From the NCBI GenBank assembly GCA_022842845.1, contig JALHOT010000003.1:248001-312000 (forward strand): a stretch of 64,000 nt of DNA, given 5' to 3'. This document shows, piece by piece, positions 1-8,634 of the stretch (its first letter is position 1; each line of letters opens with the position of its first letter). The position numbers were made by a program, and so were the translations under genes. This stretch comes from Cyclobacteriaceae bacterium. GTDB lineage: Bacteria > Bacteroidota > Bacteroidia > Cytophagales > Cyclobacteriaceae. Under the pieces are notes generated by a model that saw only the letters and a list, made by a program, of their open reading frames with translations, was not told the origin of the DNA and searched no databases.

Positions 1-696
1 TAAGGCTTCATTCTTATTGGCAGGATTCATCTGGTATGTTTTTTTATCACCAAATTTCGGAGCTGAGTCCAGGGCATCGCGGAAAGGATTATAAAAAGCA
101 CTGGCGTACTTGGCGGTATAACTCATGATTGATACCTCTGTAAAACCATTAGTATCCAACACTTCACGAATATAGCCCACTCGGCCGTCCATCATATCTG
201 AGGGGCCAATAATATCAATACCGGTGGCCGCCTGTGCCAGAGCCATCTTGCCTAAAATTTCAAGAGTCTCATCATTCAAAATTTTTCCATCCTTTACCAA
301 GCCATCATGGCCATCGCTACTGTAAGGATCCATGGCCACGTCCGTCATAATACAAGCCTCCGGAAATTGCTTTTTTATTTCGCGAAGTGCTTTCAGATAA
401 AAAAAGTTTGGATCGTAACTTCTGGTCGCTATTTTATCCTTCAGCGAATCCTCTACAGCCGGAAAAATATCAAAAGCTTTAATACCCAACTTTAAACATG
501 TTTCAATTTCCTTCAACATTAAATCAAGAGAGAATCGATAAATGCCGGGCATGGAGGCCACCTCAATTTGTTGATGACTTCCGTCAACTAAGAAAAGCGG
601 ATACAATAGATCATCTGTGGTAACTTTTGTTTCCTCTACTAGCGATCGGATGGCTGCACTTTTGCGATTTCTGCGTGGCCGTTGAATATTGTTCAT
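1..696 (-). CDS. hemB: Delta-aminolevulinic acid dehydratase (porphobilinogen synthase), truncated at window edge
   Basis: Minus-strand translation from ATG at 696: MNNIQRPRRNRKSAAIRSLVEETKVTTDDLLYPLFLVDG...MPGIYRFSLD...DGHDGLV...GADIIGPSDMMDGRV-like (here GIDIIGPSDMMDGRVGYIRE); open to window start. Confidence 0.93.
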   Translation of the reverse strand, partial: MNNIQRPRRNRKSAAIRSLVEETKVTTDDLLYPLFLVDGSHQQIEVASMPGIYRFSLDLMLKEIETCLKLGIKAFDIFPAVEDSLKDKIATRSYDPNFFYLKALREIKKQFPEACIMTDVAMDPYSSDGHDGLVKDGKILNDETLEILGKMALAQAATGIDIIGPSDMMDGRVGYIREVLDTNGFTEVSIMSYTAKYASAFYNPFRDALDSAPKFGDKKTYQMNPANKNEAL

Positions 697-765
697 GTAT
701 AGTCAGAAAGATATGACTACAAAAATAGCGAATGAATACCGTGCTTGTTAGTAATTTTTGCTGCC

Positions 766-1452
766 TTAGCCTACGCGGTAGCCCAAGGTGCCGTATACCA
801 AGTGCTTTAAAAAAGATAAGATCTCCTGATCATCCTTTAACTGCCCAAAATCTGTTAATGATGGTAAATGCTGCATAAAAAAATGTTGATGGTGCACCAT
901 TTCTAACAGTGTACTTGCCAAGGATCGCGAATATTGAAAGGCCGGATTATACTCCAGAAAAATCTGTGCGATGCGGGCACATAAATCCTTGTATGGCTTA
1001 AAAAACAACTGTTGATTATCTTCTGTAACGTGGCTGGTTAAGTAAGACTTAGAATTTTCCTTTGTTACTAAGGATTGCAAAACTCGTTTCTCAACCGCAG
1101 GCCCGCCCATTAAGTCGCCATCTATTCTGTGCAGTAAAATGCTTAACACTGTATCAATTTTGCTGGTAGCATTGGGAAGGTTTGCGGTGTGCACCATGAC
1201 CAGGTATTCCTGCCAGCGCCAATACCAGCCCACCAGGTAAAGCAAAAGCCTATGCTTATTTTCGAAATAGCGGTAAATACTCGATTCGTTAGTGTTGAGT
1301 TCAACCGCCAGTTTTTTAAAGGTAAATTCCTCCAGGCCCACCCGCTCAATTAAAATGGCCCCCTGCTGAACAATGCGCTTACCGAGTTCAGAACTGGCCG
1401 GATCTCTTAAAAACAGCTTTTCATTCATCTGTATCTGAAGCTGCCAGGTCAT
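766..1452 (-). CDS. TetR/AcrR family transcriptional regulator
   Basis: N-terminal HTH pattern ILIERVGLEEFTFKKLAVELNTNESSIYRYFENKHRLLLYLV typical of TetR. Confidence 0.85.
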   Translation of the reverse strand: MTWQLQIQMNEKLFLRDPASSELGKRIVQQGAILIERVGLEEFTFKKLAVELNTNESSIYRYFENKHRLLLYLVGWYWRWQEYLVMVHTANLPNATSKIDTVLSILLHRIDGDLMGGPAVEKRVLQSLVTKENSKSYLTSHVTEDNQQLFFKPYKDLCARIAQIFLEYNPAFQYSRSLASTLLEMVHHQHFFMQHLPSLTDFGQLKDDQEILSFLKHLVYGTLGYRVG

Positions 1453-1562
1453 TTTCCTTTAAATTTTTAGGTGTTGGACAAAGTTATTGAAAAAATCAGA
1501 ACATAAGTCTATAGCTTTCGTTAATGAAAGTATTACTTTTACTTATAAAACTAATACTACCT

Positions 1563-3011
1563 ATGGAGATTGCAAAAAAACCAATAACGGTTGCTTTTGG
1601 GGATGGTATAGGGCCAGAAATCATGGAATCAACCTTAGCCATTTTAGCTGCAGCAGGTGCCCAAATAGCCCCGGAAATCATTGAAATAGGTGAAAAACTA
1701 TACCATCAGGGCCATAGTTCAGGTATAAAACCAGATGCCTGGGAATCCATTCGCAGAACCAAAGTATTATTAAAGGCACCCATTACTACCCCCCAGGGTG
1801 GAGGTGTGAAGAGCCTTAATGTAACCATGCGCAAAATGCTTGGCTTGTACGCCAATGTAAGGCCTTGTGTTTCTTACGCGCCATTTGTCTTTACCAAACA
1901 TCCGGTAATGGATGTAGTAATCGTTCGCGAAAACGAAGAAGACTTATATGCAGGTATAGAGCATCAGCAAACCGATGATGTGGTGCAATGCCTGAAACTA
2001 ATCAGCAGACCGGGTTGCGAAAAAATTGTTCGTTACGCTTTTGAATACGCGCATCAGTATGGTCGTAAAAAAGTTACCTGCCTCACAAAAGATAACATCA
2101 TGAAAATGACCGATGGTCTTTTCAGAAAAGTGTTTGAAGAAGTTGCGCTGGAGTATCCTCATATAGAAAGCGAACATTGGATAATCGATATCGGTACCGC
2201 CATGTTAGCCGATACGCCAGAAAAATTTGATGTGATTGTTACGCCAAATTTATATGGAGACATCATCAGCGATGTGGCCGCACAAATAACCGGCTCGGTA
2301 GGAATCGCGGGATCCGCTAACATCGGAGAGCAATGCGCGATGTTCGAGGCTATACATGGCTCGGCTCCGAAAATTGCAGGCCTTGACAAAGCCAATCCCT
2401 CAGGTCTATTGCTGGCGGCAGTACAAATGCTGATTCATATTGATCAGCCAACCGTAGCAGAAAAAATTCATAATGCCTGGTTAGCAACCCTGGAAGAAGG
2501 TTTACACACAACCGATATCTACCATGTTGATATCAGCAAACGAGAACTTGGCACAAAAGCATTTACGGAAGAAGTTATACGCAACCTTGGTAAAAAACCG
2601 GTTCACTTAAAAGCGGTGAGTTATGCCAATGCGCACAAACCCATCACTATAAAAGTGAAAGAAAAACCAAAGGCTCAAAAAGCAACAGTAGGGGTCGACA
2701 TATTTTTGCATTGGAAAGAGGGTTCACCTAATACATTAGGCAAAGCCATTGAACCGATGGCCAATGATGCCCTCCATTTAAGCATGATCACCAACAGAGG
2801 TATTAAAGTTTACCCTGATGGCTTGCCCGAAACATTTTGCACAGATCACTGGCGCTGCCGTTTTACAACAGACAATTTCAAACCAACCAGCTACCAGGAA
2901 ATACTTGCGTTGATGGAACGCATGACCAAACAAGGTTTTGACATTGTTAAAACTGAAAACTTATGCACGTTTGATGGTAAGCCTGCCTTCTCTTTAGGAC
3001 AAGGACAATAA
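1563..3011 (+). CDS. icd: NADP-dependent isocitrate dehydrogenase (long form with C-terminal extension)
   Basis: ITVAFGDGIGPEIM; VRENEEDLYAGIEH; NLYGDIISDVAAQITGSVGIAGSANIG; C-terminal extra domain as in Thermus-type IDH. ORF track start is 1524; ATG at 1563 (MEIAKKPITVAFGDG) preferred. Confidence 0.9.
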   Translation: MEIAKKPITVAFGDGIGPEIMESTLAILAAAGAQIAPEIIEIGEKLYHQGHSSGIKPDAWESIRRTKVLLKAPITTPQGGGVKSLNVTMRKMLGLYANVRPCVSYAPFVFTKHPVMDVVIVRENEEDLYAGIEHQQTDDVVQCLKLISRPGCEKIVRYAFEYAHQYGRKKVTCLTKDNIMKMTDGLFRKVFEEVALEYPHIESEHWIIDIGTAMLADTPEKFDVIVTPNLYGDIISDVAAQITGSVGIAGSANIGEQCAMFEAIHGSAPKIAGLDKANPSGLLLAAVQMLIHIDQPTVAEKIHNAWLATLEEGLHTTDIYHVDISKRELGTKAFTEEVIRNLGKKPVHLKAVSYANAHKPITIKVKEKPKAQKATVGVDIFLHWKEGSPNTLGKAIEPMANDALHLSMITNRGIKVYPDGLPETFCTDHWRCRFTTDNFKPTSYQEILALMERMTKQGFDIVKTENLCTFDGKPAFSLGQGQ

Positions 3012-3023
3012 CCGCTCAGAACA

Positions 3024-3863
3024 ATGTCAACTTCTGTGGAATTTTTTAAAGGCCGCAAAGCAGTGATTGCCACTAAACATAGCAAGGAAACTGTTATGCA
3101 ACCATTATTGAACGAGCACCTGGGAATAGATTGCTTTACCATTCCGGGATTCGACACAGACGTTTTCGGAACCTTTGCAGGGGAGGTGGAACGAGTATTG
3201 TCACCTATTGATACTTTGCGTGCCAAGATTAATGCTGCCCTTGACATGAGTCAGCAAGATCTTGGTTTTGGCAATGAAGGATCTTTTGGGCCACATCCAC
3301 AAATTCCTTTCATTCCTTGTGGACTGGAACTGGTGATGATGATCGACCGAAAGCACAAGCTGGAAATCGTTGCTTCAAACCTTACCACTGAAACTAATTT
3401 CAGGCAGGAGACTATCAATAACATTCAAGCTTTAGAAACTTTTCTTCAGTCAATTGATTTCCCTTCGCATGCGGTTATTCTGAAACAAGAAAATAATGCC
3501 GGGCTAAAAAAGGGTATAAATAATTGGGAAGATCTTTATCAAGCTAGCCAAGCATTGGGTTTGGAAACAAACGCTTTAATCGCAGAACCAGACATGCGCG
3601 CCCTCTTTAACCCAACACGCATGGAGACGATCAAAGCCACTACACAAATGCTGGTTGACAAAATTCTGCAACAATGCCCTGAATGCCACATGCCTGGTTT
3701 TGGAGATGAGCAAAAAATCAGCGGGCTACCTTGCGAATGGTGTGGAGAAGCAACCGATCTGATGAAACAAAAAATAATTGTTTGTCAACACTGTCAATAT
3801 CAGGTTAGCTACGAGGTCGATCAGAAAGCTTCACCTATGTATTGTAATCAATGTAACCCCTAA
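3024..3863 (+). CDS. DUF6671-like protein with C-terminal zinc-ribbon cysteines
   Basis: CPECHMPGF..CEWCGEATD..VCQHCQYQ..YCNQCNP: four Cys pairs at C-terminus; N-terminal FFKGRKAVIATKHSKE. Confidence 0.6.
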   Translation: MSTSVEFFKGRKAVIATKHSKETVMQPLLNEHLGIDCFTIPGFDTDVFGTFAGEVERVLSPIDTLRAKINAALDMSQQDLGFGNEGSFGPHPQIPFIPCGLELVMMIDRKHKLEIVASNLTTETNFRQETINNIQALETFLQSIDFPSHAVILKQENNAGLKKGINNWEDLYQASQALGLETNALIAEPDMRALFNPTRMETIKATTQMLVDKILQQCPECHMPGFGDEQKISGLPCEWCGEATDLMKQKIIVCQHCQYQVSYEVDQKASPMYCNQCNP

Positions 3864-3867
3864 CGTT

Positions 3868-3957
3868 ATGCACACATTTACACGCAGTAAAAATGGTAAT
3901 TCATGGTTCTGGCCGGCATTGCTTTTGGCCTTACTGATTATTGAAATTATTCGGTAA
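3868..3957 (+). CDS. Small 29-aa putative membrane peptide (not in ORF track)
   Basis: ATG..TAA ORF: MHTFTRSKNGNSWFWPALLLALLIIEIIR; one hydrophobic segment. Confidence 0.35.
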   Translation: MHTFTRSKNGNSWFWPALLLALLIIEIIR

Positions 3958-3972
3958 TAAAAATACAGCGAT

Positions 3973-4137
3973 ATGAAAAAGAGCATGCTTGACTACTGTA
4001 AACTCATCTTATCAAAAGTAAGTTTCGACAAAAGACTGTTACGGAAAGAGTATCGCAAATCAATCACTGTATTGACCCTGAGCGAACGCTACCATTTGAA
4101 GCAATGGCTGAGGAAGGAAGTGCTTCGGCAGACTTAA
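3973..4137 (+). CDS. Small 54-aa basic hypothetical protein (not in ORF track)
   Basis: ATG..TAA ORF: MKKSMLDYCKLILSKVSFDKRLLRKEYRKSITVLTLSERYHLKQWLRKEVLRQT. Confidence 0.5.
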   Translation: MKKSMLDYCKLILSKVSFDKRLLRKEYRKSITVLTLSERYHLKQWLRKEVLRQT

Positions 4138-4171
4138 ATATATTCGTTAATGCAGAGGCTGCTCTATATTA

Positions 4172-4747
4172 CTACTCATCAATCTGCAGGCTTGTGATCT
4201 CCTTGTTATTGTAGTATAACTTTGCTTTGGGCAGGTAGCACTCAATTTCCTGATAGGTAATGCTTACGTGCTTACCCACTAACTTTTTAGGATCCTCTTG
4301 AAATTCATCTGAGCCGGGGAAATAACGAAGCCAAATCAGCTTGTGCTCTTTACCACCATTTTCTTTTAGTGTAATAAATAAAAAGTCTTTCTCCTCCACA
4401 GATTTGATTTTACCGCTTAAGCTTAACACATCAGTTTCATCTTTTCCTTGTTCTATAAAGGCACTAAAAACATCTGGACAAATAGGCGCCATCTGAATAC
4501 CTACTTTCTCACCAAGCTTTCGCATGGCTTCACTGTCCGTCATTTCAAGATCCATATTGTTTCGCTGGGCACTCTCCAGCATGCAAAGACCCAAAGCCAT
4601 TTCTACTTCTTTACGCTTGGTCATATCCATCTTTCTTTTGGAAATACACTCGCAGGTTTCAATAGCTAATGTTCTGTAAATATCTTCCTGAGCAATAGTT
4701 GTAAACGAAATGACTAAGGCAAGTAAAAAGAAAAGCGGTTTTTTCAT
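4172..4747 (-). CDS. Secreted hypothetical protein
   Basis: Signal peptide MKKPLFFLLALVISFTTIAQ; no recognised domain. Confidence 0.65.
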   Translation of the reverse strand: MKKPLFFLLALVISFTTIAQEDIYRTLAIETCECISKRKMDMTKRKEVEMALGLCMLESAQRNNMDLEMTDSEAMRKLGEKVGIQMAPICPDVFSAFIEQGKDETDVLSLSGKIKSVEEKDFLFITLKENGGKEHKLIWLRYFPGSDEFQEDPKKLVGKHVSITYQEIECYLPKAKLYYNNKEITSLQIDE

Positions 4748-4818
4748 AGGGGTTGATTATGCCATAAAAGTAAGAAAAGATTTCTCCTTTCATGTTCGCA
4801 CATCCATATGACTGGTTT

Positions 4819-5025
4819 TCACTCCTTTATAAATTCCAGGATATCTCCTGGCTGGCAATCCAGTTCTTTGCAAATAGCCTCTAAGGTAGAAAAGCGGATG
4901 GCTTTCGCTTTGCCTGTTTTTAAGATAGAAAGGTTGGCAAGTGATAAATCAATTTTCTCTGCCAACTCTTTTGATTGCATCTTACGCCTGGCCAGCATAA
5001 CATCTAAATTTACAATGATGGGCAT
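4819..5025 (-). CDS. Xre/YozG-like HTH transcriptional regulator
   Basis: 68 aa: LDVMLARRKMQSKELAEKIDLSLANLSILKTGKAKAIRFSTLEAICKELDCQPGDILEF. Confidence 0.9.
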   Translation of the reverse strand: MPIIVNLDVMLARRKMQSKELAEKIDLSLANLSILKTGKAKAIRFSTLEAICKELDCQPGDILEFIKE

Positions 5026-5027
5026 AG

Positions 5028-5672
5028 TTAAATCGTTAAGGCTGCCTCTTTTTCCATTTCAATACCTCTTTCGTAAACCATAGCAATAATGAATATTACC
5101 AAACCAACCTGAACATAATTATTCACAAAATCAGCATTAAATCTCAACTGATTTTCAGAAACCTCCCTAACCATTTTATCAATCAAAGCATTTGTAGATA
5201 TCAACGCTACACCCCAAGCCACATATGATGCTCCCAACCATTTCAATCTTTTTTTATTTCCTTCCAAGAATGGCTTCTCTTTTGAAATATTGTGAAGGAC
5301 AAGAAATAGATTAAAGTAAGTGATTATGTAAAAAAAAGAATTTAATGGTGAAAAATTAAATATTGGTAAAAATGAGAGTGGAACTGCCAGTTGAGCAGCA
5401 AAAGGTAATTTAAGTTCTGCCTCGCCCGTGTTACTTCTTGAAAAAAATAGTTTCTCTGCAGTCTCGATTGTAAGGGTATCATTCGGCATGACAATCAATG
5501 CAACAGAAACGGATATTGGCTTGGGACTGAAGTTCGTCTCAAAACCATCATAGAGTATTGAACAAGTAAGAAGTAAAAAAATTAAGGTCGAAGCCACCAA
5601 ATTGGATAACAAAACAAATTTGACAACTACAAAAAGTAATGGTGTCGCTTTTAACTTTCTTGCAAATTTCAT
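5028..5672 (-). CDS. DUF2975-like membrane protein
   Basis: Four hydrophobic segments, C-terminus YERGIEMEKEAALTI, immediately upstream of the YozG-like HTH gene. Confidence 0.7.
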   Translation of the reverse strand: MKFARKLKATPLLFVVVKFVLLSNLVASTLIFLLLTCSILYDGFETNFSPKPISVSVALIVMPNDTLTIETAEKLFFSRSNTGEAELKLPFAAQLAVPLSFLPIFNFSPLNSFFYIITYFNLFLVLHNISKEKPFLEGNKKRLKWLGASYVAWGVALISTNALIDKMVREVSENQLRFNADFVNNYVQVGLVIFIIAMVYERGIEMEKEAALTI

Positions 5673-5676
5673 GAGT

Positions 5677-6336
5677 CTATATTGTTAAGTCTTGTTCTTC
5701 TTTTAATTGTAAGCCTTGTTTAAATACTTCTACCAGAATAAGCACTATTAATCCAGCCGCAATCCATGAAGAGACAAAAGAGCCTTGCCCAAAATTTAGT
5801 CCAACCCAATATCCTGCAGTATATAATGGGCTTGTTGAATTAATAATTGAATGCGAAAAGAACTCATCAATTACATAGTGTTTGGCCCAATCGCCAAACC
5901 AATGAAATGGTTCAATTAATAAAAGAAGAATACCTACCAAACGTAAATGGCCAATTGTTTTGGCTGAGAATGGATTCTTTACTTGCAATGACTTAACGAT
6001 TCGTTTTAGAGTAATAATGATCAAACCCGTATACAGTATTTGAAAGATTGTCATTCCTAGAAATAATGTGCGCAGCAGGGGACTTGAAGTATTAAAACTT
6101 ATGGCTACATCTGTTGCTACTAATGATGGTTCCGTAATGGATGAGTCATTTGCCTTAATTGCTGATAACTCCGCACTTAGCGGATAATTTCTCCGGGTAT
6201 CTAAACCTAGCAAAAAATGAGTACTGTCAATTTTACCTATCAGGTAAAAACAAATGACGACAACTCCACCAAAGACGTAAACTAACAGCGAAAAATTGAT
6301 AATCCACAGCAGGACTTTATAACTAATTGCCTTCAT
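5677..6336 (-). CDS. DUF2975-like membrane protein (tandem paralogue)
   Basis: Four hydrophobic segments, C-terminus EVFKQGLQLKEEQDLTI matching the neighbour's ending. Confidence 0.75.
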   Translation of the reverse strand: MKAISYKVLLWIINFSLLVYVFGGVVVICFYLIGKIDSTHFLLGLDTRRNYPLSAELSAIKANDSSITEPSLVATDVAISFNTSSPLLRTLFLGMTIFQILYTGLIIITLKRIVKSLQVKNPFSAKTIGHLRLVGILLLLIEPFHWFGDWAKHYVIDEFFSHSIINSTSPLYTAGYWVGLNFGQGSFVSSWIAAGLIVLILVEVFKQGLQLKEEQDLTI

Positions 6337-6368
6337 ATCATAAAAAATATGACACGAATTAAAATAAA

Positions 6369-6391
6369 TATTTATTGATTATCAATAAATA
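6369..6391. promoter_or_regulatory. Perfect 11-bp inverted repeat (1-nt centre) upstream of the DUF2975/HTH operon
   Basis: TATTTATTGAT-t-ATCAATAAATA. Confidence 0.5.
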
Positions 6392-6402
6392 ATTATCAAA
6401 AA

Positions 6403-7197
6403 TCACTCTTCTTGACCGTGGCTGTCTATAATATGCTGACTGATAAGCTGATACAACTCCGCAATGGCTGCGTCTTCCTGCAACAGGGCCATATGCCTGT
6501 CGAGGGTTTCCAGGTCGCCCCGCACAGCCGGGCCGGTTTGCGATGCCTCCGGGCCAATGGCTAAGGATTTATTAATTGTTTCACTAATCAAAGGCTTCAG
6601 CCAATCATAGGGTAGCTCACTAACATCCATAATATTTTTTGAGATGGTGAGCATATGGTTGGTGAAGTTGGAGGCAAAGACGGCTGCTACATGTAATGCC
6701 GCGCGCCTGGTTGAATCGATAGCCAATACCTTTTTGCTAATGGCTTTTGCCATCTTCATCAGCTGCTTTTCTACATCCTGATTTTCGCATTCAATAAAAA
6801 TGGGAAGCTCTGCAAAATCAACTTTCTTCTGTTTGCTAAAAGTCTGTAAAGGATAGAACACACCAATGTTAAGCGTAGCTGCCCTAGCCAGCACCCGTAA
6901 AGGCTGACTACCAGAGGTATGAACAAGAATGCCATTATCTGGCAAGATGATTTCCTGCAGCACCTCAGGCAAGGCATCATCACTTACCGTAAGAAAAAAT
7001 ACCTGCGAATCGCTATTCGAAAAGTCAAGATCTGTCTTTACCTCTGCCTGGTATAACTTGTGTACCAGCGCACTGGCATTTTTTTGAGAGCGGTTATACA
7101 CTTCGCGCACCACGTAACCAGCATTATCGAGCGCAGGTGCCAGGTGCCAGGCCACATTGCCTGCACCAACGAAGGAAATAGAAAAGGCAGATTGCAT
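6403..7197 (-). CDS. Rossmann-fold and DUF2520 domain-containing protein
   Basis: ISFVGAGNVAWHLAPALDNAGYVVREVYNRS; VFFLTVSDDALPEV; HTSGSQPL; GVFYPLQTFS. Confidence 0.85.
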   Translation of the reverse strand: MQSAFSISFVGAGNVAWHLAPALDNAGYVVREVYNRSQKNASALVHKLYQAEVKTDLDFSNSDSQVFFLTVSDDALPEVLQEIILPDNGILVHTSGSQPLRVLARAATLNIGVFYPLQTFSKQKKVDFAELPIFIECENQDVEKQLMKMAKAISKKVLAIDSTRRAALHVAAVFASNFTNHMLTISKNIMDVSELPYDWLKPLISETINKSLAIGPEASQTGPAVRGDLETLDRHMALLQEDAAIAELYQLISQHIIDSHGQEE

Positions 7198-7245
7198 GGT
7201 CTAAAAATACACTTTCAAAAGAAAACATTGCTATACACAATCGAT

Positions 7246-7261
7246 TGCTTTATATAAAGCA
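7246..7261. promoter_or_regulatory. 16-bp perfect palindrome in divergent intergenic region
   Basis: TGCTTTATATAAAGCA between divergent 6403..7197(-) and 7336..8634(+). Confidence 0.35.
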
Positions 7262-7335
7262 TCAGGCGCGATGATTAAAGTCAAGATTACAGCATGCTTG
7301 GAGATCTATCTTTCGTGCGTAAATTGTTTGATATG

Positions 7336-8634
7336 AATAATACTCTTCCCTATGTTTCAGCAGTAGAAGCCGTTAAACACATTCAATCTGGCGACCGTGT
7401 GTATGTACACGGCAGTGCTGCTACCCCTCAATGTTTATTAAAAGCCTTAGCTACCAATTGTGATCACTTAAGGCAAGTCGAAATTATTGCAGTGAGTACT
7501 TTAGGCGAACTGGAAATAGCCAAGCCCGCCTATAAAGATCGTTTCTACTTTAATTCACTCTTTGTCTCTGAGAATATTCGTGCAGCGGTGAATGGAGATA
7601 ATGGCGAATACATTCCTATTTTCCTGAGTGAAATTTCAAAACTTTTTGAAAAGGGTATTCTTCCAATTGATGTTGCCTTGATCCATGTGTCTTTACCGGA
7701 CAAGCATGGCTATTGCTCGCTGGGCACTTCGGTGGATGTGGCCAAGTCGGCCGTAAAGCATGCCAAAAAAATTATTGCACAGATTAATCCCAACATGCCC
7801 AGAACTTTAGGTGATGGTTTTGTCCACATCAATCAGTTTACGGCCATGGTCGAATGCAATGATGTATTGCCACAGGTTCGGTACAGCGATCGCATTTCTG
7901 AAGCTGAACAAATCATCGGGACCAAGATTGCAGAATTGGTAGAGGATCGTTCTACCCTGCAAATGGGAATTGGTGCCATCCCAGATGCCACGCTTCAATC
8001 TTTAACACATTGTAAAGATTTAGGCGTTCACACAGAAATGTTTTCGGATGGTGTGATCGACCTGGTTAAAAAGGGTGTGATTACCAATGCCTACAAAAAG
8101 AAGCACCGCGGCAAAACCGTGGCGGCTTTTGCTATTGGTACCGACAAGCTTTATCATTTTATTGATGACAATCCAAGCTTTGCCTTTTTAGAAGCTGACT
8201 ATGTGAACGACACGCGCGTGATTCGGGCCAACCCTAAAGTTGTTGCCATTAACAGTGCCATAGAAATTGACTTAACCGGGCAGGTTTGTGCCGACTCCAT
8301 CGGTACTTATCAATTCTCCGGGGTTGGTGGGCAAATGGATTTTATCCGAGGCGCCTCTTTATCAGATAACGGTAAGCCCATTATTGCCCTCTGCTCTGCT
8401 ACGAAAAAAGGAGAGTCGAAAATTGTACCACACCTCAAAACGGGTGCTGGGGTAGTTTCTACCAGGGCACACGTGCATTATGTAGTAACAGAATATGGAG
8501 CTGCCTATTTATATGGCAAGAATCTTCATCAGCGCGCATTAGAGTTAATGAAAATTGCCCATCCGGCCAACCGCGAAATGTTGGAGAAAGAAATCATCGC
8601 ACGTTTTGGCAGTAACCAGTACAGACTCAGTTAA
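7336..8634 (+). CDS. Acetyl-CoA hydrolase/4-hydroxybutyrate CoA-transferase family protein
   Basis: GDRVYVHGSAATPQCLL; LQMGIGAIPDATL; HTEMFSDGVIDLV; GVGGQMDFIRGA; VVTEYGAAYLYGKNLHQRALELMKIAHPANREML. Track start 7294; MNNTLPYVSA start at 7336 preferred. Confidence 0.9.
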   Translation, partial: NNTLPYVSAVEAVKHIQSGDRVYVHGSAATPQCLLKALATNCDHLRQVEIIAVSTLGELEIAKPAYKDRFYFNSLFVSENIRAAVNGDNGEYIPIFLSEISKLFEKGILPIDVALIHVSLPDKHGYCSLGTSVDVAKSAVKHAKKIIAQINPNMPRTLGDGFVHINQFTAMVECNDVLPQVRYSDRISEAEQIIGTKIAELVEDRSTLQMGIGAIPDATLQSLTHCKDLGVHTEMFSDGVIDLVKKGVITNAYKKKHRGKTVAAFAIGTDKLYHFIDDNPSFAFLEADYVNDTRVIRANPKVVAINSAIEIDLTGQVCADSIGTYQFSGVGGQMDFIRGASLSDNGKPIIALCSATKKGESKIVPHLKTGAGVVSTRAHVHYVVTEYGAAYLYGKNLHQRALELMKIAHPANREMLEKEIIARFGSNQYRLS

